Made by a program: the position numbers and the translations under genes. The notes under the pieces are model-generated. The model worked only from the letters and a program-made list of their open reading frames with translations. It was not told the DNA's origin and made no database searches. Below, one piece after another: positions 40,688-50,705 of a stretch of 64,000 bases of DNA; position 1 is the first letter of the stretch, and every line of letters begins with the position of its first letter. The stretch spans positions 30,854-94,853 of the forward strand of contig JAWUWD010000138.1 of NCBI GenBank assembly GCA_034112085.1, read 5' to 3'. This DNA comes from JAWUWD01 sp034112085. Lineage in GTDB: Bacteria; Bacteroidota; Bacteroidia; Cytophagales; Cyclobacteriaceae.

Positions 40688-41782
40688 TTAGTGATGGTCC
40701 TGATCTGCTACCGCCATCCCAATAAACAATGAAGACAACATTGTGAAGATGAAGGCTTGTAAGAATGCAACCAGTAACTCAATAATCATAAGAAATGATG
40801 TAAGAAAAAATGCAAGTCCAGTAGAAGCAACCGGCCCAAAAGTAGCCTTCAACGTAATCATCAGTCCTATTAGACTCATAACCACTACATGACCGGCTGT
40901 CATATTTGCAAAAAGCCGAACAAGCAAAGCAAATGGCTTAGTCAACAGTCCTAAAAGCTCAATTGGCATTAAGAAAATTTTCATTGGAATCGGCACGCCT
41001 GGCATCCAAAATATATGCTTCCAGTAGTCTTTGTTTCCACTGAACTGTACTATGACAAATGTGAATAATGCCAAACATACGGTCACAGCAATATTTCCAG
41101 TAACATTAAATCCAACTGGCGTTAAACCCATTAAATTCGAAGTCCAAATAAAGAAGAATACAGTAAGCAAGAAGCTCATGTATTTCTTATACTTCGTTTC
41201 ACCTATATTAGGTCTAGCGATTTCATCACGTACATAAATCACTAAAGGTTCAAGAACTCTCCCTATTCCCGTAGGTATTGGTCCATTTTTATAACTTCTA
41301 GCCAGTGATGAGAACCCCAGAAGGATCAAGAGACTGGCGAGCAACATCCCTACTACTGTTTTAGTAATTGAGAAATCTAAGGGTCTTATGTTAGTAGGAT
41401 GTTCGTGATCGTCAAGAGTGACGACACCTTCTGCATCCGTTCTGTATATTTTATTATGATAAAGCATGTAATACTTACCGTTGCTTTCTGCTACTGTCTC
41501 TCCATAGTGGAATTTAGAAGAAGAAAACATCTGCAATCCTCCATCCCATATAATAACAGGTAAATGAAATCCTACATGCGTTCCTGTACTTCCATTTGTC
41601 CAGAAAATAAAATCGTGCGAGTCTTGCAGATGATGCTCAATATAAGCTCTGATTTCCTCAGGAGTATCTACTTGATTACCCTGCTTTTTTTCTTCATTTC
41701 CAATGCTAGCAACTCCTGTTACCACTATCATTGAAAAAATAAAAACTAATAAATAACTTACAGATTTTTTTGCTATCGACAT
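40688..41782 (-). CDS. atpB: ATP synthase Fo subunit a, with signal-type N-terminus
   Basis: About 364 residues. The C-terminal two thirds is the membrane stator that guides protons: LVRLFANMTAGHVVVMSLIG carries the essential Arg. ELLVAFLQAFIFTMLSSLFI is a late helix. The first about 140 residues form a signal-peptide-like helix (SVSYLLVFIFSMIVVTGVAS) and a periplasmic segment, a long form I recall from other Bacteroidota. I use the ATG at 41782; the only earlier start is TTG at 41827. Confidence 0.95.
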   Translation of the reverse strand: MSIAKKSVSYLLVFIFSMIVVTGVASIGNEEKKQGNQVDTPEEIRAYIEHHLQDSHDFIFWTNGSTGTHVGFHLPVIIWDGGLQMFSSSKFHYGETVAESNGKYYMLYHNKIYRTDAEGVVTLDDHEHPTNIRPLDFSITKTVVGMLLASLLILLGFSSLARSYKNGPIPTGIGRVLEPLVIYVRDEIARPNIGETKYKKYMSFLLTVFFFIWTSNLMGLTPVGFNVTGNIAVTVCLALFTFVIVQFSGNKDYWKHIFWMPGVPIPMKIFLMPIELLGLLTKPFALLVRLFANMTAGHVVVMSLIGLMITLKATFGPVASTGLAFFLTSFLMIIELLVAFLQAFIFTMLSSLFIGMAVADQDHH

Positions 41783-41903
41783 GCGTTGATTACTTATCCC
41801 TACAAAATTTGGTGCAAAATTAACCAATTAATTATAACAATGTGATTTTTGAGATTTGTTTTTAAAAAAAAATATTTGCCATTTACTCTCTTTAAAACCC
41901 AAT

Positions 41904-42284
41904 TCAAGCCTTGTTCAATAAACGAGAACAAGCAATGGCTTCAAGTGTCAAGAATACAAACAATGGAACAATGACTGACACTCTCTCGAACATCTGTAGA
42001 TCATTGTCAGAAAATAGAGAAGGCATAAAGATAAGGGTAAATAGACCAATCTTCACAAACACAGAGGCTAGGAAAGCATAACCTGCCTGAGTAGATGCAT
42101 AAAATGCAACGACTTCTATCAATACATAAATTGCAAATGATGCAATCAGATGAAAGACATAAGTATTGATTAGCGAAAAACTTAATACCAATTCTCCACT
42201 TTCTAATATCACACTGTGTGCATTATAACTCATAACAAATACAGCTAGCAATACTGCTGCATATACCAATAGCCTCTTAATCAT
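41904..42284 (-). CDS. DUF6168-type membrane protein of the ATP synthase cluster
   Basis: 126 residues, four membrane helices (LLVYAAVLLAVFVMS, TYVFHLIASFAIYVLIEVVA, GYAFLASVFVKIGLFTLIFM, VIVPLFVFLTLEAIACSRLL). Overlaps the AtpZ-like gene by 4 bases (ATGA) and precedes atpB. Takes the place of AtpI in this operon and may help Fo assembly (inference from position). Confidence 0.8.
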   Translation of the reverse strand: MIKRLLVYAAVLLAVFVMSYNAHSVILESGELVLSFSLINTYVFHLIASFAIYVLIEVVAFYASTQAGYAFLASVFVKIGLFTLIFMPSLFSDNDLQMFERVSVIVPLFVFLTLEAIACSRLLNKA

Positions 42285-42538
42285 TCCTTTTCGTTAGATC
42301 TGGTAACTTGTTTAATAACAATGTATATAGATAAGAAAACAGCAACCAAAGTTGCTGTTTTAGAATACACTCCTGATGAGCTATGATATTTTTCGTCTAA
42401 ATAGCTTCCCAACCAATTCCCCAGATAAATAGTTATTCCCATCTGAATAGCTAGACCCGAGAATTTGACAAACTCGTTATACCGCTTGGGCTTCTTTGAA
42501 GACCTTTGTTTTTGCTCCATTCTGTCCATTAGCTCCAA
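42281..42538 (-). CDS. AtpZ/AtpI family protein
   Basis: 85 residues, two membrane helices: FSGLAIQMGITIYLGNWLGS and ATLVAVFLSIYIVIKQVT. The GxxxG-like IYLGNWLGSYLDEKY motif is typical of AtpZ/AtpI proteins, which assist c-ring assembly or Mg transport near ATP synthase. The start is uncertain: ATGs at 42538, 42529 and 42520 (MEQKQRSSKKP) are all in frame; each overlaps the end of the bactofilin gene by 44-62 bases. Translational coupling is likely. Confidence 0.88.
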   Translation of the reverse strand: MELMDRMEQKQRSSKKPKRYNEFVKFSGLAIQMGITIYLGNWLGSYLDEKYHSSSGVYSKTATLVAVFLSIYIVIKQVTRSNEKE

Positions 42539-42914
42539 TATGAATTTCTCCTATAGAAACACCCATTTTACAACTTCCGTTGAATTTCGCTCCAGAATCT
42601 ACTATCAACTTTCCCGTGATAATATCTCCATGAACAACAGCTGTGGCTTTAAGGGTCAAAACATCAGATATTTCAACTTTCCCCTTTACTTCTCCAAATA
42701 TCTCGGCATTCTGAGCAATAATATTACCCTCTACATGTGATGACTCTCCCAACACTACTTTAGACTTAGACTTTACATTTCCCGATGCTCTGCCTTCTAT
42801 TCGTATGTTCCCATAAGTCTCGATATCACCTGTAAGGATTGTACCTTTACCGATATTATTACTCGAGTTACTCATCTCCTCTGCTATTTTTTTCTCTTCC
42901 TTGTTTGCAAACAT
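42477..42914 (-). CDS. Bactofilin (polymer-forming cytoskeletal protein)
   Basis: About 145 residues from the ATG at 42914 (a longer frame overlaps the peptidase gene upstream). The core is a right-handed beta-helix: ILTGDIETYGNIRIEGRASG, SKVVLGESSHVEGNIIAQNA, GEVKGKVEISDVLTLKATAV and VHGDIITGKLIVDSGAKFNG. This regular G-x-I/V spacing is the bactofilin signature. Bactofilins assemble membrane-associated filaments and often work with M23 peptidases, as in the gene 11 bases upstream. The 3' end overlaps the next gene. Confidence 0.93.
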   Translation of the reverse strand: MFANKEEKKIAEEMSNSSNNIGKGTILTGDIETYGNIRIEGRASGNVKSKSKVVLGESSHVEGNIIAQNAEIFGEVKGKVEISDVLTLKATAVVHGDIITGKLIVDSGAKFNGSCKMGVSIGEIHIGANGQNGAKTKVFKEAQAV

Positions 42915-42925
42915 GTTATTGCTTT

Positions 42926-43813
42926 TTAAAATGAAACAAAATCCTCGGGGTTCACAGGACTTCCATCGCTCCACAATTCAAAATGTAAATGTGGACCATC
43001 AGTAAGCTCTCCCGTATTGCCAACAATAGATATTATTTCCCCTCCACTCACAAAATTACCAACTTTTTTCAATATTTCCGCATTATGCTTATAAACCGAC
43101 AGCAAATTTCCTCGATGTTGTACAGCGATCACGTGTCCTGAATCTTGCGTCCAGGAAGCAAACACAACGGTACCATCGGCAACGCATTTGACAGGTTCGT
43201 TTTTCTTAGACACTACATCTACTCCGTAATGTGCCTCGGTAACATTATATCGATCAGAAATAAACCCAGTAATTGGCGAATAGAAAAATATTTCATGCAA
43301 GTCACTACTCACATTGGCAAATGTTGCCAGTGTAACACCTGAGGCTTCAAATTCTTCTCTAAACTGTGAGTCAATTTCAGCCAAATCTTCCTGATTGAGA
43401 TTGGTTCTATTAATCTGAGTTTCTTCTCCCTCTTCACTGGATGCGAAGTCAATCGACAAACTATCGCCCATCACTATTTTCTGAAAATTTAGAATGAAGC
43501 GATCTTTTTTCTTCATTTCTAAGTCCAATGAATCAATCTTAATAGACAACTCCACCAACTGTTTATTAGCCTCAAGCTGAGCATGTCTTGGATCAAACCA
43601 TTGATTCAGCAATGTTCTAACTAAAAATAGGCTAATGATTAACATCACAACAAAAGTTGTAAATGCTAGAAGTATTACCCTAGAATATGTAAAACTAAAA
43701 CTCGTTTTTTCCGCAAAATTCTCTTCGTTTCGGATAATAAGCAGATACTTAGTCGCCAATCTACTTGATAATGTCTTTCTGGGCCTCAAATCATTCTTTA
43801 TTAGTTCTGACAA
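42926..43813 (-). CDS. M23 family metallopeptidase with bactofilin partner
   Basis: 295 residues. An N-terminal membrane helix (VILLAFTTFVVMLIISLFLV) and coiled coil precede a complete LytM domain: HYGVDVVSKKNEPVKCVADG, HVIAVQHRGNLLSVYKHNA, GPHLHFELWSDGSPVNP. All zinc ligands are present, so it should be an active endopeptidase of peptidoglycan. The only start preceding the helix region is TTG at 43813; a TATTTTTG element overlaps it, so a lower start is possible. Followed by the bactofilin gene, a pairing known from curvature/shape modules. Confidence 0.92.
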   Translation of the reverse strand: MSELIKNDLRPRKTLSSRLATKYLLIIRNEENFAEKTSFSFTYSRVILLAFTTFVVMLIISLFLVRTLLNQWFDPRHAQLEANKQLVELSIKIDSLDLEMKKKDRFILNFQKIVMGDSLSIDFASSEEGEETQINRTNLNQEDLAEIDSQFREEFEASGVTLATFANVSSDLHEIFFYSPITGFISDRYNVTEAHYGVDVVSKKNEPVKCVADGTVVFASWTQDSGHVIAVQHRGNLLSVYKHNAEILKKVGNFVSGGEIISIVGNTGELTDGPHLHFELWSDGSPVNPEDFVSF

Positions 43814-43961
43814 AAATAGAGATTATAGTCAATTATATAAGTCTTTTTTGCTTTTACGGTCTTAAGTCGTTTCAGTTCTGGGTAATTAGGAAGATGATGC
43901 ATTCAAAAGAGCGTCAATTTATATTAAATCTCGTATATTTTGCGTTTCATTGTAAGTCCTA

Positions 43962-46544
43962 ATGAAATCTCTATTGCGCCTCAAAAACAGCCATTTTCGG
44001 TATTTGCTACTCTTAGTATTAGGAGCAATATTATTGTCTGCTTGTTCAGCGGAGCGCCATAACCCTATTAGTAAAGGGTTTCACAATACAACTGCGAGAT
44101 ACAATGCATACTTTTATGCAAAAGAACGTATAAAAGAGATAGAAGATATTATCAACGAAAGTGCCGAAGAAAACTACAATGAGATATTAAAAGTCTATCC
44201 AAAATTTGACACTGCACTATCCGCTACCTTCAAGACTCAAATTGAAGATTGTATTAAAAAAGCCTCTATCTCCATACAAATTCATAAAAATAGCAAATGG
44301 GTAGATGATAGTTACAACCTCATTGGCTTAGCTAGGTTTTACGATGGTGACTTCGTAAATGCTATAGAGACTTTCAAGTATGTAAATACGAAGAGCGAAG
44401 ACGATAATGCCCGTCACACCGCACTTGCACATCTCTTGCGGGTATTTACCGAATATAAAGAATATAATAATGCAGTAGCTGTAAGTGACTACCTCAAAAA
44501 AGAAACGCTGAATACAGAGAATCAAAAATTGCTTTACCTGAATAAAGCACATTTGTATCAAATGCAAGGTGACTATGACAATATGGTCCAAAACCTTGCG
44601 CTTGCAGCTCCATTACTATCTCATTCTGAAGGTCAAGCTCGAATTTATTTTATCATAGGACAAATCTATCAAATGTTAGGTTTTGCTTCAGAAGCATATA
44701 ATAACGATAGACTGTGTCTTAGTAACAACCCCGCCTATGAACTGTACTTCCATGCAAGGCTCAACATAGCCCAAGTAACAGAACTATCAAGAGACAGCGA
44801 TGTTAAAAATGTCAGAAGGCACTTCAGAAAATTACTTACTGATAAAAAAAATCGCGAATTCAAGGATAAAATCTACTATGAAATGGCTGAATTTGAATCA
44901 AGACAGAACAACATTAATCTTGCACTCGAATATTATTCTTCCTCAGCCAATTCCAGCATCAACAATGACCGTCAAAAAGGGATGTCTTATCTAAAAACAG
45001 GTATGATCTACTATGATACATTGAAAGATTATGCCAAAGCAAAAGCTTACTATGACAGTACTATTCAGGTGCTACCTACTGATTTTGAAGATTATGAAAA
45101 AATAAAACAAAGAAAAGAGGTTTTAGATGAGTTCGTCATCCAACTCAATACGATTAAATTGCAAGACAGCCTTTTACTACTCTCCACAATGGATTCTATT
45201 GAGTTGACAGCAAAGATCAACCTCATGCTTGACGAACAAGAAGCAGAGAAGCAGCAGAAGGAAGCGAGGGCTAAAAAGAAAGCTCTCCAAACGGCTGCTT
45301 ACATAAGTCCGTTTGAAAGCAGTAATCAAAAAAAAGGTGGCTCTTCATGGTATTTCAACAATCCATCTGCAGTGAGCTTTGGTCAAGCAGAATTCAAACG
45401 CAAGTGGGGTAACCGAAAATTGGAAGACCATTGGAGAAGGGCCAATAATACATCTGATATTTCTGCTAAAAATAATACTCCTAACTCTAGAGATGATGTG
45501 CCACCAGGGGAAAGTGCCACAAATATTGAAACAGAAGCTATCCAAGACAACTCCGTCAAGGCGGCAGCTCTAATAAAACAAATTCCCTTTTCATCAGACG
45601 CTAAACAAAAAGCACTTGATCAAATAGAAGAGGCTTTTTACAAATTGGGGAATATATATCACTTTGATTTAATTGAAGATCAAAATGCTGCAAATTCATT
45701 TGAAGAGTTATTGCGCAGATTTGCAGAATCGGAATATGAGCCTGAAGTGTTATACTTATTGTACATATTTAACAATGATCGATCTGATCTTCATAAAGAA
45801 CGATTATTGGCCAAGTATCCAAAATCTACTTATGCCAAACTTATTGCCAACCCACAATACACTGAAGAGAGTAATGAGAATAATGCTATTCTCAAAAAAA
45901 TATACAAAGAAGCCTATCAGCTTTACAAAGATGAAAAATATGGAGCCTCTAGAGGAATGGTAACTGATGCACTCAGCACTTATCCCGAAACAGCATTTAC
46001 AGCTAATGTTAAACTACTGAATATCCTACTCACTGGTAAACTTGAAAGTGACGACAAATACAAATATGAACTAGATACTTTCATTAAGGAAAATCCAAAC
46101 AGTGACATTACTCCTTACGCCCTAACTCTTCAAAGGGCCACAGAGGAATTCAACCTTAGAATAGAAAAAGAAAAGAGTATACAATTTGTTTCAAGTTTTG
46201 ATCAGATTCATTACTTCGTAATAGTATATGAATCACAGCAGAATATTACAGATAAACTAATCACTAAATTGAAAACCTTCAATGATCAAAACTATGGTGA
46301 ACTGAATCTCAATACAGGAAGTTTATCAATGAATGATAAGTATTCAATTGCACTAGTCACCGAATTTGGTGGCATTGAAAGTTCTCTAAATTACCTGACC
46401 AAGTATGATGAAGGAAAAAAAGGATTTGAAATACTCTCAAACTCTAAAATTAATACCTTTGTAATCACAAAGGATAATTTCGGAATCTTATACAAAAGTG
46501 GTGGTGTAAAAGAATATCTGAAATTTTTCAGTCAAAACTATTAA
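43962..46544 (+). CDS. sprE: Type IX secretion / gliding lipoprotein SprE (PorW)
   Basis: 860 residues. Lipoprotein signal YLLLLVLGAILLSACS with acylated Cys near residue 29. The next segment (NPISKGFHNTTARYNAYFYA) is the SprE/PorW hallmark, followed by several TPR units (YNLIGLARFYDGDFVNAIET, LYLNKAHLYQMQGDYDNMVQ, MSYLKTGMIYYDTLKDYAKA), a low-complexity linker at about 440-520 and a second TPR set. In F. johnsoniae and P. gingivalis this outer-membrane lipoprotein is needed for T9SS function. First gene of sprE-PBP1a-uvrC (2- and 6-base gaps). Confidence 0.92.
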   Translation: MKSLLRLKNSHFRYLLLLVLGAILLSACSAERHNPISKGFHNTTARYNAYFYAKERIKEIEDIINESAEENYNEILKVYPKFDTALSATFKTQIEDCIKKASISIQIHKNSKWVDDSYNLIGLARFYDGDFVNAIETFKYVNTKSEDDNARHTALAHLLRVFTEYKEYNNAVAVSDYLKKETLNTENQKLLYLNKAHLYQMQGDYDNMVQNLALAAPLLSHSEGQARIYFIIGQIYQMLGFASEAYNNDRLCLSNNPAYELYFHARLNIAQVTELSRDSDVKNVRRHFRKLLTDKKNREFKDKIYYEMAEFESRQNNINLALEYYSSSANSSINNDRQKGMSYLKTGMIYYDTLKDYAKAKAYYDSTIQVLPTDFEDYEKIKQRKEVLDEFVIQLNTIKLQDSLLLLSTMDSIELTAKINLMLDEQEAEKQQKEARAKKKALQTAAYISPFESSNQKKGGSSWYFNNPSAVSFGQAEFKRKWGNRKLEDHWRRANNTSDISAKNNTPNSRDDVPPGESATNIETEAIQDNSVKAAALIKQIPFSSDAKQKALDQIEEAFYKLGNIYHFDLIEDQNAANSFEELLRRFAESEYEPEVLYLLYIFNNDRSDLHKERLLAKYPKSTYAKLIANPQYTEESNENNAILKKIYKEAYQLYKDEKYGASRGMVTDALSTYPETAFTANVKLLNILLTGKLESDDKYKYELDTFIKENPNSDITPYALTLQRATEEFNLRIEKEKSIQFVSSFDQIHYFVIVYESQQNITDKLITKLKTFNDQNYGELNLNTGSLSMNDKYSIALVTEFGGIESSLNYLTKYDEGKKGFEILSNSKINTFVITKDNFGILYKSGGVKEYLKFFSQNY

Positions 46545-46546
46545 GC

Positions 46547-48859
46547 ATGTTTCTAGATTTCTTTAATAAGACAAATAAAAAATTCAGAATACTCATCATA
46601 TTATCATGGGTGCTATTCATAGGGACTTTTGTTGTACTTCCGTGCTATATTTATTCCGTAAGTGTCAATATGGCTGGACTATATGGTGCCATGCCTAGTC
46701 TGAAATCTCTTGAGAATCCTGAAAATGATCTTTCCTCTGAACTGCTTTCTGAAGATGGTGTTTCACTTGGTAAATACTTCAGACAAAATAGAATCAACGC
46801 AGAATATGATGAGCTATCTCCAAAATTGATTAATACGCTTATTGCTTCAGAAGATCATCGCTTCTACAAACATGCGGGAATTGATTTTTATGGGCTATTA
46901 CGAGCCGTTTATGGAACATTAACATTCAGCTTTGCCGGTGGAGGGAGTACGATTACCATGCAGCTTTCTGAAAATTTATTCAAAAATGAAACTGAAACAG
47001 ATGGTAAACTAATCGGAGTTAGAGGGATTGGAAAAGTGATCATAAAGACCAAAGAATGGATTATTGCTACTCAATTAGAACGAAATTTCACCAAAGATGA
47101 AATTTTCGCTATGTATCTCAATACAGTCCCGTTTGGCAGCAATGCTTTCGGTATAAAAGCTGCAGCGCAAACCTTCTTCGGGAAATTGCCTGCAGAATTG
47201 ACTTATGAAGAATCATCGGTATTGATTGGATTATTGCAGGGGGTTACTCGGTTCAGTCCTGTTATGAATTATGACAATTCTTTCAAAAAAAGAAATCAAG
47301 TATTAGGGAAAGTATATCGACATGGACATCTATCCAAAAGTGAATATGACTCTTTGATAATGAGTCCTATCGATATGTCCAATTATAAAGTATCGAATCA
47401 AAACAAAGGTTTGGCTACCTACTTCAGATCTGTTATCAGAACTGACCTGATGAAATGGGCAAAACTCAATGGATATGATTTATGGGAAGATGGATTGAAA
47501 ATCTACACAACTATAGATAGTCGAATGCAACAATATGCTGAAAAAGCCATTGCCAACCACATGACGGCTCTTCAAAAACTATTCACAGAACACTGGAAGG
47601 GAAGAAATCCTTGGGTAGATGAGGATGGAAAAGAGATAAAAGATTTTCTGAAAAGGCGAATCCAGCAGACAGATCATTACAGACGACTGGTTAAAAAACA
47701 TGGAGAGGGATCTGATTCTATTGATATTGTATTGAATACCCCTAGAAAAATGTCAATCTTCTCTTGGGATGGGGATATTGACACGACAATGAGTCCCATG
47801 GATTCTTTAAAATATTACAAACATTTTCTTCATACGGGTTTTATGTCTATGGATCCACATACAGGGAGTATCAAAGCTTGGGTAGGGGGTATAAATCACA
47901 AATACTTCAAATATGATCATGTACGACAAGGTACACGTCAGCCAGGGTCTACATTCAAACCATTCATCTATGGTACAGCTATAGAAAATGGCTACAGCCC
48001 ATGCTACACTCTGCCTGATGTAGCGGTAAGTTTCAAGGTAGTAGGCGATCCTGACACTTGGACACCCAACAATTCTGATAGTAGGTTTTCAGGAGAGAGT
48101 ATGACTATCAGGAAAGCAATGGCCAATTCGATCAATTCAATAACTGCCAACGTAATGAAAAGTGTTGGAGCTAACAATGTCGTTGAGTTTGCCAAGCGCA
48201 TGGGAATCAATAAAAGCAAACTTGATCCTGTACCCTCTTTATGCCTAGGTACAAGTGATGTTTCTTTATTTGAAATGGTTGGAGCGTATTCTACATTTGC
48301 TAATGAAGGAGTACATACTAAGCCATATTTCATCACAAGGATTGAAGACAAAAATGGCAATGTCATTCAAAATTTTGTTCCTAAAACAAAACAAGCTATA
48401 AGTGAGGAAACTGCCTACATTATGCTCCATATGCTCAAAGGGGGTATAGAAGAACAAGGAGGAACTTCCAGAGGCCTTAGTTTTGAAGTGAAAGAAGATA
48501 ACGAAATTGGTGGTAAGACGGGAACAACTGATAATGCATCAGATGGTTGGTACATGGGTGTCACCAAGGATCTTGTCTCTGGTGTCTGGGTTGGAGGCGA
48601 TGAACGAAGTATCCACTTTCGAAATTGGTATATGGGGCAAGGGGGTAGAACCGCTCGACCTATCTGGGACAAATACATGCAGGATATCTATGCCGATTCA
48701 CTTCTGGGGTATGAAAAAGGAAAATTTCGAAGACCACCAATTGGACTAGGAGTCGAAATAGATTGTTCGAAATATGAAAACCTCGAAGTAATAGATGGGA
48801 GTGATTCTACTTACATTTACACCCCAAAAGAAGAGGTTAACGAGGACGAAATATTCTAA
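46547..48859 (+). CDS. mrcA: Penicillin-binding protein 1A
   Basis: 770 residues. Bifunctional peptidoglycan synthase. One membrane helix near the start, a GT51 transglycosylase (SEDHRFYKHAGIDFYGLLRA, GGGSTITMQLSENLF) and a transpeptidase with active Ser in RQPGSTFKPFIYGTAIENG, SxN motif SIN in ANSINSITAN and KTG motif in GGKTGTTDNASDGWY. Tightly packed between sprE and uvrC. Confidence 0.96.
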   Translation: MFLDFFNKTNKKFRILIILSWVLFIGTFVVLPCYIYSVSVNMAGLYGAMPSLKSLENPENDLSSELLSEDGVSLGKYFRQNRINAEYDELSPKLINTLIASEDHRFYKHAGIDFYGLLRAVYGTLTFSFAGGGSTITMQLSENLFKNETETDGKLIGVRGIGKVIIKTKEWIIATQLERNFTKDEIFAMYLNTVPFGSNAFGIKAAAQTFFGKLPAELTYEESSVLIGLLQGVTRFSPVMNYDNSFKKRNQVLGKVYRHGHLSKSEYDSLIMSPIDMSNYKVSNQNKGLATYFRSVIRTDLMKWAKLNGYDLWEDGLKIYTTIDSRMQQYAEKAIANHMTALQKLFTEHWKGRNPWVDEDGKEIKDFLKRRIQQTDHYRRLVKKHGEGSDSIDIVLNTPRKMSIFSWDGDIDTTMSPMDSLKYYKHFLHTGFMSMDPHTGSIKAWVGGINHKYFKYDHVRQGTRQPGSTFKPFIYGTAIENGYSPCYTLPDVAVSFKVVGDPDTWTPNNSDSRFSGESMTIRKAMANSINSITANVMKSVGANNVVEFAKRMGINKSKLDPVPSLCLGTSDVSLFEMVGAYSTFANEGVHTKPYFITRIEDKNGNVIQNFVPKTKQAISEETAYIMLHMLKGGIEEQGGTSRGLSFEVKEDNEIGGKTGTTDNASDGWYMGVTKDLVSGVWVGGDERSIHFRNWYMGQGGRTARPIWDKYMQDIYADSLLGYEKGKFRRPPIGLGVEIDCSKYENLEVIDGSDSTYIYTPKEEVNEDEIF

Positions 48860-48865
48860 TTAACT

Positions 48866-50671
48866 ATGAACAAAGACGTAGAAGTCACTGATCAGGTAAG
48901 CCATTTACCAACAGATCCTGGTATCTACAAATACTTTAATCGGGAATCTGAACTTATCTATGTAGGGAAAGCTAAAAATATAAAAAAGAGGGTCAGCAGC
49001 TATTTTAATAAATCCAATCAGCACAATAGAAAAACTCTCAAGCTAGTATCTGAAATTGTCAAAATAGATTATACCATTGCTCACTCAGAGTTTGATGCTC
49101 TCCTGCTAGAGAATAACCTTATCAAACAAAACCAGCCTAAGTATAATATACTTCTGAAAGATGATAAGTCTTTCCCATACCTTTGCATCCTTAAAGAACG
49201 CTTCCCGAGAGTGATCTCCACCCGTAGAGTAGATACTAATAAAGGAACCTATTATGGGCCTTATTCTAGCGTTGCGGCTATGAATAACATTCTCAATCTA
49301 ATTAGGAAATTGTATACTATACGAACTTGTAATTACAACCTGAATGACAAGAATATCTCAGAACAGAAGTTTAAGACTTGTTTAGAATATCACATAGGTA
49401 ACTGTAAAGGCCCATGTGAAGGACTTCAGTGTGAAGAAAGTTACAATAAAGACATTGAGCAAATAAAACAGATTCTAAAAAGTAAATCAAAATTTGCGAA
49501 ACAGCATTTTACACATGAAATGAATACCCATTCATTGAATATGGAGTTCGAAAAAGCTCAGCAGGCTAAAGACAAACTTGAATTATTAGATAAATTTCAG
49601 GCAAACACTATGGTGGTAAATAGTGATGAGTCAAATTTTGATATTTTCACTATCATATCAGATGAAAATACAGCCTATGTGAATTATTTAAGGATCAATC
49701 ATGGGATGCTCAACTTCACTCAGACAACCGAAATAAAAAAGAAACTCAATGAGGATGATGCACAAATCCTCTCTCAATATGCTTTTGACATCAGACAACA
49801 AGTAGGAAGCGCTAGTAAGACTATTCTCACGAACATACCAATAGTCTCATTATCAGAAGAGACCTATAATATTGTCCCCCAAATAGGCGAAAAGAAAAAA
49901 CTCATCAGTATGTCCATCAAAAATGTACTGCATTACAAAAAAGAAAGATTATTACAAAAAGAAAAAATAAAAGATCGTAACAATGAAGTCGTTAAAATAC
50001 TTCAGAAAGAACTCAAACTACTAGAACCACCGAACCATATTGAATGCTTTGATAATTCTAACATCCAAGGTACCAATCCAGTGGCCGCGATGGTTTGTTT
50101 CAAAAATGGTAAACCTTACAAAAAGGACTACAGACATTACAACATAAAAACAGTTATCGGGCCAGATGACTTCGCTTCTATGTACGAAGTTGTGAAAAGA
50201 AGGTACTTACGGTTATCCATAGAAAACAGTCCTTTACCACAGCTTATTCTAGTTGACGGTGGCAAAGGCCAACTTAGTAGTTCAGTACAAGCGCTGAAGG
50301 ACATCGGTCTCTACGGAAAAATCCCCATTATAGGCATTGCTAAGAGATTGGAAGAAATATACTTTCCGGAGGATCAGTATCCGTTACATATAAATAAGAA
50401 GTCACCCTCACTCAAACTGCTTCAACAACTCCGTGATGAAGCTCATAGATTTGCCATTACATTTCATCGATTGAAGCGTAGTAATAGCAGCTTTACAACA
50501 GAACTTGAAGAAATTAAGGGCATTGGGGAGAAAACTGCCAATATTCTATTGAGTAAATATAAGTCCGTAAGCAAGATAAAAACTCTCACAACAGAGCAAC
50601 TATCAGGGATTCTTGGCCAGAAAAAAGCAGCCATCATTACTGATTACTACATAAAAAAAGGAGAGCTTTAA
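48866..50671 (+). CDS. uvrC: UvrABC system protein C (excinuclease)
   Basis: 601 residues. N-terminal GIY-YIG nuclease (LPTDPGIYKYFNRESELIYV, then GKAKNIKKRV), a central Cys-containing region (CLEYHIGNCKGPCEG), a UVR-like coiled segment, the RNase H-like second nuclease (IECFDNSNIQGTNPVAAMVC, ILVDGGKGQLSS) and two helix-hairpin-helix motifs at the C-terminus (LEEIKGIGEKTANILLSKYK). It makes both incisions in nucleotide-excision repair. Ends in a bidirectional terminator shared with gldN. Confidence 0.97.
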   Translation: MNKDVEVTDQVSHLPTDPGIYKYFNRESELIYVGKAKNIKKRVSSYFNKSNQHNRKTLKLVSEIVKIDYTIAHSEFDALLLENNLIKQNQPKYNILLKDDKSFPYLCILKERFPRVISTRRVDTNKGTYYGPYSSVAAMNNILNLIRKLYTIRTCNYNLNDKNISEQKFKTCLEYHIGNCKGPCEGLQCEESYNKDIEQIKQILKSKSKFAKQHFTHEMNTHSLNMEFEKAQQAKDKLELLDKFQANTMVVNSDESNFDIFTIISDENTAYVNYLRINHGMLNFTQTTEIKKKLNEDDAQILSQYAFDIRQQVGSASKTILTNIPIVSLSEETYNIVPQIGEKKKLISMSIKNVLHYKKERLLQKEKIKDRNNEVVKILQKELKLLEPPNHIECFDNSNIQGTNPVAAMVCFKNGKPYKKDYRHYNIKTVIGPDDFASMYEVVKRRYLRLSIENSPLPQLILVDGGKGQLSSSVQALKDIGLYGKIPIIGIAKRLEEIYFPEDQYPLHINKKSPSLKLLQQLRDEAHRFAITFHRLKRSNSSFTTELEEIKGIGEKTANILLSKYKSVSKIKTLTTEQLSGILGQKKAAIITDYYIKKGEL

Positions 50672-50687
50672 CAAGCTCTCCTTTTTT
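50652..50687. terminator. Bidirectional terminator between uvrC and gldN
   Basis: Stem GGAGAGCTT / AAGCTCTCC with a 4-base loop overlaps the uvrC stop. Seven A lie on its left and TTTTTT on its right, so it works in both directions. Confidence 0.9.
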
Positions 50688-50705
50688 CGTTCTAACAAAA
50701 TTCTC

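Noticed and set aside
42477..42974. Longer start for the bactofilin (42974)
   Set aside because: It overlaps the 3' end of the M23 gene; the ATG at 42914 starts 11 bases after that gene ends.
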